Made by a program: the position numbers and the translations under genes
Notes under the pieces: generated by a model
Database searches by the model: none
What the model saw: the letters and a program-made list of their open reading frames with translations, nothing else
What the model was told of the DNA's origin: nothing
Source of the DNA: Distichodus sexfasciatus
Lineage: Eukaryota > Chordata > Actinopteri > Characiformes > Distichodontidae
Direction of reading: 5' to 3'
DNA: 64,000 nt
Assembly: GCA_032718565.1 (NCBI GenBank)
Contig: JAVGVS010000018.1
Location: forward strand, 2,028,254 to 2,092,253
In this document: piece by piece, positions 1 to 12,900 of the stretch
Numbering within the stretch: the first letter of the stretch is position 1
Layout: the number at the start of each line of letters is the position of its first letter

Positions 1-10
1 TCATGCCTAC

Positions 11-3000
11 CAGAGACATTCTTGTGGAGGAGCGCTGCCTGACGGGGTTCACTGGAGCAGGCTGAGTTTGGCTGTCAAAAAGATGAAAACGAGAGTGAAA
101 CAAACCAGAGTACAGGGCATTCAGTGTAATGCTCTGTGACAGCTGGGGTTTCCAGGACCAACTTAGGGAACAGAGTGTGTACTGTAGAGGTTGAATGCAA
201 ATCATGGAACAGGCTAATTCATTTTCACAACAAGGGAGTTTTCTTTCTAGTGCCATTAAAAGAAAACAAGAAACTAAAATAGTACATTCGATCATAAAAA
301 AACAGTGTCAAGAGTGATGTGGCCTTCACATAAGGGGGGCAAATGTCAAGATTTCCTTGGTGGCGGTTTTGCAAGACTATTCTGAAACTGTTCCCTTTGC
401 TCCGGTTTTCTTAGTTTGATTCGGAACTTCAAGCATTTGACTGTGCAGTAAGCATTTCCAGATTTCCACATGACAAATGGAGAAGATGAAATGTGTACAA
501 ATGTTTTTGCCAGCTGTGCTACTGGGAGGCCTCAGAGCAGAAAGCATAGGTGATCACTAATGCAGTCTTGCTCACCCCTTTTTAGAAGGCAGAGAGGGAC
601 GAGAGAGCATTGGAAAGCGAGGAAATGAAAGAGTGAGAATGGACTTCTGGGAGCCCTCAGTAGGCGGGGCATCAGATTCCTCTCTGGAGATAGGAAAGGG
701 ACAGGGATAAAGCCACCAGGAGTGACAGACGGACCGACAGACAGACACACGCACACACAAACACCCAGGCTAATGGGATAGACTGGAATCCACACTTACA
801 GACTACTCTTGTTAATCTTATAAAACTTGTGCCGTGCCAGGCACATTCTGCACACATATTTGGACGTCTCCATGTCCTCCTGAAAGAGACAGGGAACACT
901 TTTTTATTAAACAGTCAAGATTCTCAGGCATCTATGACTAGACCATATTGGTCCAAGCTAAGAAAAGTGGACTGGCTGTTTTTTAGTTTAGCACTGATTG
1001 CATTTTATGAGTAAGCAGGCATGTTATACAGATAGTGACTTATTTATACACAAGACTATGTAGTTGGAACATCAACTTTGAGTTAAGAAAAGCATCTGTC
1101 CACATCCACTGTCTTTACAGACTTACTGTCTGAAACTGGATGGTTTCCTCTTTGTTGGCCAGCTCCAGGGCAAAAAATGACTTGTTATGAGTCATGTTAT
1201 TAATGTCATTCCATCTAATCAAGAAAAATGAATATCATTTAACATGAAGGCAACTGAATTCAATCACAAAATAACAATTTGATTGTATTTATGCATGTAC
1301 TAAACTAGAATACCTGTAAAACATGACCTGTTATTCAGTTGGACCAAAGTTGAGTGATTTGTATTGACACATACCGAAATAAAAGAGGTGTCCGGCCATT
1401 TTTATGCTTGACAAAAATCCCATCAAGACAAGACCCAATGATTATATCCGTCCCCTGGCTGTCCTATGTGGCAGAAAAATACAAAATAGTATTGTGTAAT
1501 CCAAGCAAGACTGAAAAGATATGCACAAACCTCCCAAGACTAATACTGTTTATTTTTATTAGTCCCAAATTAACTATAAGCAAATTTCAGCAGTCATGTT
1601 ATTAAAATAAAAAAATGAAACACTATGCTTTCTCTACAATTACATAATGGAGAACTGGCCAATCACAGCAGCTCTTCACCTTTGCTTGAAAACTTTCCTG
1701 CCCATAACCCTCCATCTTCTCCACTTCTTGCATGTACAACATCTCAGCGTCAGGAGCTGGCAGACCTCTGTTTGACAGTGTGGAGTTGGAGTATGCAAGC
1801 ACACAGAGACAGATGAGACAGATGCAAACTGAAAAATTGTGCGAACTACAAAAAAAATGCAATGAAAGTTTCTTATAGAATCACCAGTCATAAAGACACA
1901 AGTCTAAAAAGAGATGGGCTGACCATGGAATTTTTAACCTTCAAGCCTAGTTCCTTAATAAAATCTCTATCCAAATATCAGATATTTAGGATATGGTTTT
2001 CATTTGCCTGGCTGCAAATCAAAGCCTCAAATTCTGCAGATGGATCTGAAGAGCTGACATTAACAGAAGCCAGATGACGGCACCATGAATTACCTTTACA
2101 GAACTACAAAGAAAAGAAGGTGGTTTGTAAACCACAAATAAAAAAAGAAAAATGGAAAACAAACATAAAACCAAAGTGAAAGATGTTGTGCTTACCGGTA
2201 GCTTTGATAAAGAAGGGCAACTTTCTGTGTTGCCTCTTCAACAACCCTCTCATCTTGAATCCAGTCCTAGACACAGAGACACAGAGAGAGAGACACAGAC
2301 AGAGACAGAGACTCCCTTAAAACTTTTTAAGCTACTGACTGCTGTAAACATCTCAAACAAATAACAGAGAATGGAATGTTTAGGCAAAATATATACATAC
2401 ACTTACAATTGGGAAAAGCACAAATTTCTGAAGAAATTCCTGCGAGTCATAGCGATTGAAGTCTCCAAAGTCAGCTACAAGCAAGAAATATAAACATGTA
2501 TTTAAGAAATCCACCTACTTTGACAAACCAACAGACCTGAAACATGTCATTGTCTTTTTGTCCATTATCTAAGGATTGTGAGTAAACACTTAGCAAGGAA
2601 ATTCATCTTAAAAGGGTCAAAACCCACCAGGTTGGATAAAGTCCACAAAATCTTCCTCAAAACTGTGAAAGACAAGTTTAATCTAAGTGTGGAGAGTAGT
2701 GGTTTTATGAGAGATAGATGGGGATAAGGGAGTCACAAGAAGCACTAGATCATTGGAAATTGCGACGTACTAAATGCACTCCCATCTCCTTTAACATTCA
2801 CAGATGTCAACCATGAAAAGTGACAATAGCTGACAAAGTCACCACATGCCTTGAAAGCCACAAATACTACTGTTTTCAGTCACAGCTAAGGCATGTGTTA
2901 TTTAACGTCTCAGAGGCTTTTCATGCACCTTTAAATAAACAGCATGTCATTATGAGAATTCTGTCTGACAAATTTTCTTTCAGTGCTTTTCATTGACCAC

Positions 3001-5240
3001 TGCAGTTCTATGTGAAAGGAAACCAGTCTAGCCTTTGCAACTATAGCAGTCTAACACTAAAAGCAATCCCAGGCATTCTGCTAGTAATGTACGCAAGCTA
3101 TGCAGACAATCTAGAGCATTAGCACTGCTATAAGCTTCCATGAACAACACTGCTAGTGGCCAAAAATAGCCCCACGTTGAACATCTGATCCTCCTGACCC
3201 AAACCAACCTAAAGCAGAAAAAACTAGGCAAATTTCTCTGTTGGATATACACAGTGCTGTCATTTAATGCAGCAGTTTGTGATGTTGGTGGCTCTGATAT
3301 GTTAACACCGGGCCAGTAAATTGTGGTGCCAGATTTTTCTTTGCCAGCAGTGTTTGAGATTCTTCTGCAGGGTAAAAACTGGGACCTGAAAAGTCCAGGC
3401 AGTAATCTTGACTAGCGTAGTGCATGCAGTAGTGTTCCAGAATGAATAACATGATAATGTGCTAATGTAGAAGGACAGAGATAACATGCATTTCAATACA
3501 GTACAGCTGGGTCCAAATTAAACTCTCTTGCTACAGGCATTATCTTTGCAGCTTACCCTAAACATAGCACAGTAGTGCTTAAAATTTGCGAATCTGAGCA
3601 AATGTTACATATTTCCATATCAGTGAAATATCTTATGTAATATTGTATATATTTAGATGGAAACCTAAATCTAAATTATACGTATATTTCTATATACGTA
3701 TAATTTACCTTATGTTGCATAACATAACTTAATAAAGCTTGTACCTTGTACTGCCAGGCCAGCCAAATGGATTGCCTGTTCAATTGAGCATGGTATTCTA
3801 CCCTCCAAAATATCCTTCTTCACCTGCAAGTAATACTGGTATCTGTTGGAGGAGGACAAAAAGGCACCACAATCAGGACACTATTGTTTATTTAAATTAG
3901 GGATGCACAATAATATCGGAATCATATCAGAATTGCATGATAACTGCTTTTTTAAAGTCATTGGCATCGTACCAATGCTTAGATTTGAACAATATTTCAT
4001 GACACTTTTATTAAATGTTGGAAAGGTAGCACTTATGCCAGGCATGTTCAAAGTCCAAGGTGGGATTTCAATGGCGAGCAAAATATCTTGTCTTTACGTG
4101 CTCGACTCTTCTGTCCTCATTTTTTGGCAGATATAAGCATGCAAAACACTGGATATCGGCATCAGCCAGTAATTCCCATTTTGTGCATCCCTACATTAAA
4201 TCCCATTTTCCGCACCTTAATTGTCTAATTTAAAATTATCTCTCACCTGGTTATCTCTTGTTGCAACTGAGAAACCGACGGCACATAGAACACCACTCCA
4301 AAGTAAACAGTGGGCTCTAGGCCATATTTGTCAAGCTGCTTCTTCAATGGCTTTTCTAAATCAATCCATCTCTGCTGGTTTTGCTTGTTGAAATACCAGA
4401 GGCTGAAATAAGTTATCTGGAATGAAGAGAATGTCAGTAAGGGTTAACAGGTAAAAAGAGGATGCATTTCTATTGTTTTGGGAGAGTATAGGAAACATTA
4501 AAAAAAGCTAAATCAACTTTCCACGTAAATGTTACTTATTAGAACACTATCCAGAAAATGTTCTAAAATAACTCATGAACATACAGCCCAGGAAGTAATG
4601 ATGAGTGTCTCAAAACTGTCAGACAAGAATCTAAAGCATGGCTCAATGTGGTGGGCATGTGTTTACAGTTGAACCCTACCATGCTCACCTATAAAAATCC
4701 TTATCCATGCTCAGTGAACCTCTGTTTTAGAAGATGGTTTACCAATTGAGAGGCAAAGGCAAGAGTAAAAGTGTGGACCTAGTTACAGCACCTACATATT
4801 TAAACTTGGGATCTTGTATACTACAGAACTATGGATTTATAAATGTAAACTATTCTTAGCTAAATTTAAGTACTTTAGCATTTAGAAATAAAGGTTGGTA
4901 TTAATAGTACCCAGCCCCTCATGCAAACACCACATACAGTATATTAGTTATCGAAAAAAGATCAAAGGTCTACAAATATGAACCAGACCTCCCAACATTA
5001 TATATCCACTAAGCATTAAGAATGCTTAAATATGACAAATCAGTAGTAAACAATACACACCTCTCGTAACTCAAGTCTCTGCGCAACTGCTTCCAGACAT
5101 TCCTGGCCTGTGCCCTCCACAGAAAGCGTGAACTCAACAAATTCACCATTGAGCAGCTGTATGCGAGTAACCAGGCAGCTCTTGCTGGAGACAGTGTATC
5201 TTCGTGTCCTCTTAAGTTTTAAACCGAATGGTAATGGCAT
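11..5240 (-). CDS. ptpn21: Tyrosine phosphatase non-receptor type 21, N-terminal FERM exons (partial, continues off the left edge)
   Basis: Ten coding exons were read on the minus strand: 5061-5240, 4247-4416, 3745-3842, 2407-2474, 2196-2266, 1680-1767, 1375-1463, 1127-1214, 800-879 and 11-71. All have AG acceptors, GT donors and matching phases, and together give 331 uninterrupted codons. The product starts MPLPFGLKLKRTRRYTV and then follows the FERM domain of PTPN21 closely, for example RYQYYLQVKKDILEG, GLPAPDAEMLYMQEVE and THNKSFFALELANKEE. The MPLP start and the APDAEMLYMQEVE stretch favour PTPN21 over its paralog PTPN14. In the family the FERM domain targets a C-terminal phosphatase domain to the cortical cytoskeleton and junctions. 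The linker and phosphatase exons lie to the left of position 1. The last donor read, GTAGGC at the left edge, is weak but usable. The identification is very secure. Confidence 0.95.
3673..3706. repeat. Perfect AT-rich palindrome
   Basis: Arms of 15 bp (3673-3687 and 3692-3706) pair perfectly around a 4-nt loop. The arm reads AAATTATACGTATAT. It lies in the ptpn21 intron, 39 bp 3' (in transcript sense) of the exon that ends at 3745. Confidence 0.85.
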
Positions 5241-7132
5241 GTTTCACCAGTGACATGTATTTCTGTTGCCAGAATGATTTGTTCAACTTCACTTTAAAAT
5301 TACGCCATTGGGAATTGAGAAAAGGGGGCTGGACTCTGAAATGCAGCTACATGGATTCCTAAGGGGCAAAAAGTCAATTAGATCAAAGTCAACAATTCAA
5401 CAAAATATATTTCAATGTGTGTCTCCATAATTAATGCATAATACATCAAGTGTTGCTAAAAAGACAAAAAGGCCTGGGCATTAGTTTTGCTATATAAATG
5501 GTACATAAAAGTTTTAACTCTGTTATTAAATAACCAATGCTGAGTAATAATACATATGCAGCAATAAATCTCTGTCTACCTGTGTGTGGTTTTAGCAGGG
5601 TTTTTACTAAATGCTGCAACAGGTTAAAGTTACTAAACCAATTAAGTGATATAAAGCTCCTTAATCCAACCTGACTCCATTCGGTAAGTAAAAAGTAGAC
5701 ATGAACACTGAAATAAGCAAACCTCCATAAACCACTAATGAAATTATATTTACAGAACGATACACTCATCCTTACTATAATCTCAGAATAAAAAGAAACC
5801 CTTAACTATAAGGTAATTACAATATTTCATTTCAGCATCAGCATTGTGATGTTCTCATAGGCACTTGTCAAGCTCCAGGTTGTGCAATGTCAAGTTAGGC
5901 ATATTAAATTAATCACACTGTATCTTGCTAATCTGCAAAAAATGATGTAAGAAATGATGTTGCAATAGATCATTGCATTTTGCCAGAAGATTCTTATATG
6001 AATACCAATATTGTCACAGTGAGTCAACCTGTGAGAGAACTCCCTAATTTTTCAACCCAATTGGAAAGTATTTTCACAGTGCTCATCTGCTTTTGTACTT
6101 GAGGCAATGAAATCGAGTCTACATCTATGAACTTCAAGAAAAGACAGTTCACTCAAAAAAACAAAACAAAATGCAGTCAATTTGCCCTAGTGGCAAGATA
6201 TCCTTAGTTGTTAAAGGAAGACTCCAGTAGGTAGGAAAAATGTCACAGTTTAAGAGCATCTGAAAAATGAGGTAAATGCACATTTGCAACTACATATTTA
6301 AGTGAATTATAAATTTGGGGCTAGTTAAGTAATTGGTGAAAATGAATTTTCAGTATCCTGCTACTTTAATAACTATTCAATATTTCTTTAGTAGTTACAC
6401 ACATACTTAAAATAATTGCCAAACGTAGTCTACAGCAGATCTGATTTACATATGTGGTTGTGCAAGTTAGACAAAATATGTAATTCCAATAAATGTTGAG
6501 CCCAGAGCACTACAAAAATGCACAGCATCGTTAGCAACGTGATGCAGCGGTATGGCCTCTGTGGATAACAACACTGTAAAGAGACTAAAGTAAACCTGGA
6601 CAGTGTTTGTAATGATTAAAAGCGCATTAATGGAGTTTCGCGGGGACCAGCAGCAGGGTGTCACCGTGTTTACGCAGGCAGCTAGAAATCCATGTCGGAG
6701 ATTAACACAGACAGAATGACAAAATACAAGGAATTTATATTACTGCGTTATCTTCTATCAGTTCTGCCACACAGGACGTGTTCCAAACAGCGGGAATAAT
6801 ACAATACAATTAACACAATGGTAAACAGATTGTGGTCGAGGCTGACCGACGCCAGTTCCAAATCAAATTACGCCGCAGCGCGAGTTCAACAATAATGAAC
6901 ACATTCTTCAAATAAATAAAACAGACAACCTCTTCTGCGGGAACCGACTAGTGGAACCTCATTTTGTGCAACTCATTCCGATAAAAAAAAAAGTTGACAC
7001 CCTAATAGCACACTTAAGGAACTTAACTAATTTAACTCCTGCCAAAAACTAGCTAGCATAGCGTCTAGTTAAATAATTGTGTAACGTTAACGCGTTTGTG
7101 TTAGCTAAAGCCAGCTAACGACACGAACTCAC

Positions 7133-7320
7133 CTCGTGACTGGTCTGCCGTCGACTGCCATTTAATTAAAGTCGGTCGGAGTTTTAAGACTAAGTTCATT
7201 CGTCGTTACAAGTTGAGAATTTACTCCAAAACTGGATGCGGTTTTTGTAGGATTACTCATGTTAGGCTCACGGCTCACACTGCTTGTTGCTCTCATACGT
7301 CACTTCCGATTAAAATACAA
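7133..7320 (-). promoter_or_regulatory. Putative ptpn21 noncoding first exon and promoter
   Basis: A strong donor (GAG|GTGAGT on the minus strand) ends a putative 5' UTR exon at 7133, upstream of the coding exon that begins at 5240. An ETS/CRE-like composite, ATCGGAAGTGACGTA on the minus strand, lies at 7296-7310, and an inverted CCAAT (ATTGG) lies near 7443. CpG dinucleotides are locally enriched compared with the AT-rich flanks. The transcription start is inferred to lie between the donor and the ETS site. No ATG in this exon is needed, because the known ptpn21 start lies in the next exon. The acceptor just upstream of 5240 was not fixed. Confidence 0.5.
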
Positions 7321-7389
7321 GGGTCGCGTTCCAAACCGCATAGCGCCGCACTACTTTGTATGCTAGCATATGGTCGTGGGCTGTTTGGT

Positions 7390-8909
7390 ACGCACTATCA
7401 AGTACGGTAGTGCACGATCTGGAATGCAGAACAAAAAAATCTATTGGCTGCTACGTCCGCGGATCTATTTTAACAGATAAAAAGTGCTTAAAATGTCCGG
7501 TTTATCCGGATATATTGAGGCATCACTTAGCGTTTGCCTATGTGTAAATATGAACGACAGGAAAAAGAAAAGTGAGATGATTTAAAGGTTAGTGAGAAGT
7601 ACTGTATAATGCAGCGCTTTGATACGGACTGCGTTTGTGACTTACATCAGACGGCTGGAATGCCATGCAGGGAGAATGGCAGGAATGAAGCAGCTGTTTC
7701 ATCCAAACCGGTTGGGTTACTATAGAACTGAGTGACTTGTTGCTACTATGGTTGCCACGTCTGTCCCAAAATATATTGACCAATTTAAGAGAAAAAACCC
7801 CAGTTACTGGCAAGGAGATACTGATTTATTAAAACAGATTGACTCATATAGTATACTGATTTTAAACTGCTGCTGATCTTGCGAACATTGCTGACTGCTG
7901 GTACAATATAGTTGTATTTTTTCCTCCTCTGACTGCTGTTACAGTATTTGCCCTTATTATTGAGCATTATTTGGACATATTACTGATTGTAGTTTTTTTC
8001 TCCGCTTGACTGCTGTTATGACAAATCGCACATGCTATTGAACCCCTCACATAGTTAACTTAGACCATATAAAGATACTGTTATTTTTAATATATTGACT
8101 CTTTAGAATTTCCGTATAAAACTGCGCAGTCTATGCAAAAAGCCAATTCCAGAACCGTAATTGTAGCTTAAATACAGCATGTAACTTTCCTATGCATCTT
8201 TTCTACCTCTGGTTTAAAGGTTATATTTTATAGTCTATTTATATATTTATTCATTGTGCCTTATTTGTTTTTTGTTCTTATATGATAGCTGTATAATTTA
8301 TACTGGACTTTAAAATATTGCCCCTTTTGTTTTTGTACTAAAAGATTTACATTTAAATTGTAATTCCTGTTAAATTCCTGTAGTTGTTTTTTTTTTCAAA
8401 CTAAGTAGATAGTGCACTACCTTTTATCTGGAAATTTTAATTTGATATTTAAATGTATATGCATTTATTTTATATAATAAAGCAATGTTTAAGCAAAGAC
8501 TGACATTTCCTTACACATAAAAGAATGCTCAAAGTCATTGATATTAGATTAATACATGGTATCAACCCAAACTAAGCTCAGTATCTCTGTCTGAAAAAGT
8601 TCTGGCGCATCCTTCAAAAACATCGTAGACCATAACTAATTTTCTTTCCTGTATATCAATTAACAATGCAATGATACACAGTTGAGAAAGAAATAAATGA
8701 GTACTACATATGAGTTTATGGCTCTTGCTATTAGTCATACATTTTTATAGAAGTGCTTTGTATTGGGGCCAATTAGACAGACTATCAACAGTTATCAATT
8801 TGCAGTGCACTTCCTTGGGAAAATGGACCAGGCACCTACTGCCACCAAATAAACTGTGTAAAAATTATTTACGTACTGTGATAATAATTTAATTTGTATT
8901 TAAACTTAC
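7390..8909. other. Intergenic, ptpn21 promoter to the Tc1 relic
   Basis: About 1.5 kb of AT-rich sequence without recognised coding exons or repeats. The short frames here show no family signature. Confidence 0.5.
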
Positions 8910-9870
8910 CTGTGAGAAGTAGTGGGTGCTGTGAATAGAAAAGACACCACCAGTGTAAATGGAGAACACTTTACTCAGTCTTTTTGTCTCTATACCACAC
9001 TAAACAACTGTCTAAGGATTTGAGAACCAAACTTGTGTAAAAGTATAGACAGTCTCAGGGCTTTAGGTCCATCTCCAGAGAGCATAATGTTGATATGTTC
9101 ACTGTGCGCAACATCGAAAGGTTTACAGCTCATGGCAATGTAGCTAGCCTTTGGAAGATTGCAACAAATAATTGTTCAAATTATATAAGAAACTTATATA
9201 TTCTTCCAAACCAACTTTCAGTAGCAAAACTCATTGTTGACATAGCTTCAAAAAACACAGTCTGCTGTTTGACATCAGTTACCTGAGGGAAACAAAATCC
9301 TGAGGGCAGTTTGGAGCAAAGCAGAATATTCTGGGTAAACTCTATCCTTGCACCATTTACATTAAATCAAATAAGGCCCTCAATGAAAAGAACACATTCC
9401 TGCAGTCAACATGTAGGAGGTTCTTAGATATATTGGGGTTGCTTTACTGCCCTTGGAACTAGGTGACTAGACTGTGTGCATGGCATCATGAAATATGCAA
9501 AAAAAAAACAAAACAGAATTCTGGAGAGGGATGTAGAGTCCAGTGATAGAACGCCAGGTCCTCTTCAGAGGCCATGGGACTTCCAGCACAACAATGAGCC
9601 AAAACAAACTTCAAAAAGCACCTAGAACTAGGTTAAGACAAAGTTCTGAAGTGATCTTATCTAAATTCGATAAAACATGCGGAGAGCTCTCAAGACAGCA
9701 GTAGAGAGAAGGGATCCTCAATTTTGAGTGACCTGGATCTGAGAGGTGCATTGAACGCATTAATGGTTACAGCAACCATTGTTTCCATAGGATGTGCTAC
9801 CAAATATTAGGTTGAGTATGCCAGCAGCTTTGTCCAGTTTAGTGTGGAATATCAACTGTACTTGCTCAGT
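8910..9870 (+). pseudogene. Decayed Tc1/mariner transposase relic
   Basis: On the plus strand this stretch keeps recognisable pieces of a teleost Tc1 transposase, broken by stops and indels. At about 9586-9630 the bases read FQHNNEPKQTSKST, a decayed form of the FQ-D-NDPKHTSK motif that carries the second catalytic Asp. Before it there are lines matching the usual sequence around GGSVLRYIGVALLP (about 9410-9460). After it is the region encoding the ERR-P-NL-DLE tail (about 9690-9745). The catalytic Asp here is replaced by Asn. No terminal repeats were clearly found, so the ends are approximate. It lies directly downstream of the spata7 stop codon. Confidence 0.7.
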
Positions 9871-9930
9871 ACATTTACCCATGATTGTATAAAGTACCCG
9901 TTTCATCTTCACTGTGTACACTAACACAGT

Positions 9931-12900
9931 TCAAAACTCATCATCACTAAGTTTTCCTGCTGATTCTTCTTCAGTAGCCTCTTGAGAGTGGGAAACCTCA
10001 GACACACACAAGGATTGTTCCATGTTTCTCCCAAGTTCATCAAGTTGATCCATGATTTCACTATCTGTATAGTTTTGATGTCTGTCTTCTTCACTCGAGT
10101 GGTGATTCAGATTTGGGGATATTACATTTTCTTCGATGTGATTAGACTCCAGGTTTGTGATGTCATTTTCCTCTTTTTGTCGAATGGATCCATCATTTTG
10201 AATAATGCCTGTCAATGTTGAGCAATTCAGTGAAAGTGGATCCTGAAGTTCATCTGTGTCTTTATTAAAAACTGTCCAAGGTGAAAGACTGGTCTTCCCT
10301 GTATTCTCTAATGTCTGATCTTGATCAACACTTGAATATGCATGTCTTAGGAGTAAAGAGACATCTTCTTTTTTCTCCAGAGTTGAGATAGAAGCAGAAG
10401 GAGGACGCTGCAAATCTTTCTGCAGAACATCCAGGAGGTGGCGCATTTTGTTCTAATGTTGAAGGAGAAGAATAAAGTTACTAAGTGTTACCTTGATGGA
10501 TTAGTGGTATATCACCATATACCATATTCAATCAGGAGGATACTAGAAAAATAAAAATTTGGGTGCAAGTACTTACCTCACCTAAGCGATGCTTATTCAT
10601 TTCAATATGGCGCTCAAATACACGCTCCAGAACCCTGTAACAAGACATATGATTAAAAAATATGAAAATGAGTATATGTGGTCATTTAAAATATAATAGT
10701 TTAATTCCATTCTGTAGTAAAATACAAAAAGCAAATCAAATCATAAATAAATTATGGAAAGATTCTAAAGCTGTAAAAAAACTGAACCTGTCAGAGAAGA
10801 TTCCTCTGGCTATAATCTCATTTGTAACATCAGCAATAAACTCCATGTACATTAGTTCTTCCTCTCTAATGAAAAGCACAGAAAATTTCAACATATTAAC
10901 AGGGGATGATGCCATATCATACAACATACTGGGCTTACAAACCACCATATACAGTAGAATTCTTACACTGCATGTCAGTGGAATATAATTAATTGTATAA
11001 CTATATAATCAACTCCTGGTATATTATTATTAGTTTTAAGAATCAGCTAATGTATATTCCTTTTACATTTCAGCTGTAACACGCTTGTAGTACTTAAACA
11101 GATATATAAAGACAGATGTGAGACGGTTAATACTCTGCTGTTATTTTTTTCATGGTTGGGGATCTCATTCCCTCTGGTGATACCCTGTAAAACAATATTT
11201 CAAGAGTCTGTCAAAACACATGCAGTACTTCATGATATAGAACATTGTTGCTTGTAAAAGTTTTACATTTCACCTTGTGGAGGACAGAAGTAAATCACTG
11301 TCTCTGTACTTATTTGTTCTACTGTTATGTCCAATTATGTGTGACTCTTCATCAGACCACTCATTGTAAAGGCCATATGGCTGCTAAATAAAAAAAATAA
11401 TTTCAATAACTTATTTGGGAAGAAATAAAATGTACAACAGGGTGAAGTACTGTACAACAACAAACAAGTCCAGTAAATGTACCTGTGGTGATTCTTGTCC
11501 TACGGAAGGTACTCGTTGTCTTTGTGGGATGCAGAAAAAAGACAACAGATATGGCGTTAAATCAAAGACATTTTTTGGAAAAGCTGTACAAAATGTATTA
11601 CTCTGACTATGCACCCAAAGAAATCTATAAATCTTATAGTCTATACTGGTGCAAAATTGCAGTAGTAAGGTAATTATAAGATATGATTCAAATTTATTGA
11701 ACATAATTTGTAACATATACAATTTAACATATGCACTAGTTTGTTATACATAGTATAACTATTGTGATGCATTCCAATATTATAATGTACATAATATACT
11801 TCAAACTGCCTGTAAAAAGGGGTGATGGTAGTGATTGTCTAGTGGTAGGATCCTCGCCTCTGGACCAAAAGTTTGTGGGTCAAATCCTACCTCCAACGCT
11901 ACCACCACTGTGTCCCTGAGCAAGACCCTTAACCCCAAGTTACACCAGGGAGACAGTTCCTGTGACCAACACATTCACAAGAAGTTGCTCAGAATATGAA
12001 CATCTGTAAATACCATAAATGCCAACCTTTCACAGTGAATGATTTGCTTGCTGTTTTTAGACATTGCCTTTTCCTCTTTGCTTTTCCTATTAGAAGGATT
12101 GTAATACCGGTATGTACACAAAGTAGACTTTCCATTGGATTTTAGAGTTCGGGGTGTGAAAGGTTTTTCTTCTGTGAAGAGGTGAGAGTGCGTAACAAGG
12201 ACATCACCACTGTAGGTTTTTTGCACAGGATCCTGAAAGCTTTTAAAGTTCTGCTGGCTAATAGATGAAGCATACAAGTGACTGTAGTGTTGCAGCTGAG
12301 ATTTTGGGCTCCTGTAAGATAATTCCGAAGAAGGTTGACCATGGGAAGAGCTCTGGGACACGCAAGAGGGATATACAATTTGCTTGCAGTGGAATGAAGA
12401 GCTGAATCTAGGTGAGGACATTACGGAAACCCCCATGCAGAAACGGGCACTTTCATCCATTGATGCAAAGGGTCTTGTCTGTACAGGAAAATGGAATGCA
12501 ATTAGCAACATACTGAAATGCCATTAAAGCAAATTAATGTTAAATACAGAAATAAGCTTACATTTTGCAGTGAGCAAGAGTTATTTAATCTCATGCTTCT
12601 CTGGGACAGAGACCTTAAAGACATTGGGCGCTCAGGTGACTCTTTCTTCAGTTGCTCACGACGCTTTTGGTCGGTGTCTACATGCAACAGAAGAAAAGGG
12701 TTCAAGAAGCATTTTATCATATTAATATTTCATGACAATGGTAATTTATGCAAATAAATGTGGGACAATACCTACATTTTACATTACTATGCATACTTTT
12801 AGGAACTGTACAATCCACTGCGGCTGGAAAAAAGGAACCGCGTAGCTTTAGAGCAGACAGTCAACTTAAAATAAATATATGACATATTCAAAGCCAGTGG

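Noticed and set aside
2627..2662. Possible extra ptpn21 exon reading EEDFVDFIQP
   Set aside because: It resembles the real exon text DFGDF, but exons 3745-3842 and 2407-2474 join in perfect phase without it, and it would shift the frame.
11411..11722. 103-codon minus-strand frame
   Set aside because: Only the small piece 11483-11519 fits spata7; the rest is intron read-through without domain similarity.
11825..11900. tRNA gene
   Set aside because: A and B boxes are present, but the sequence continues into a SINE body and does not close a cloverleaf.
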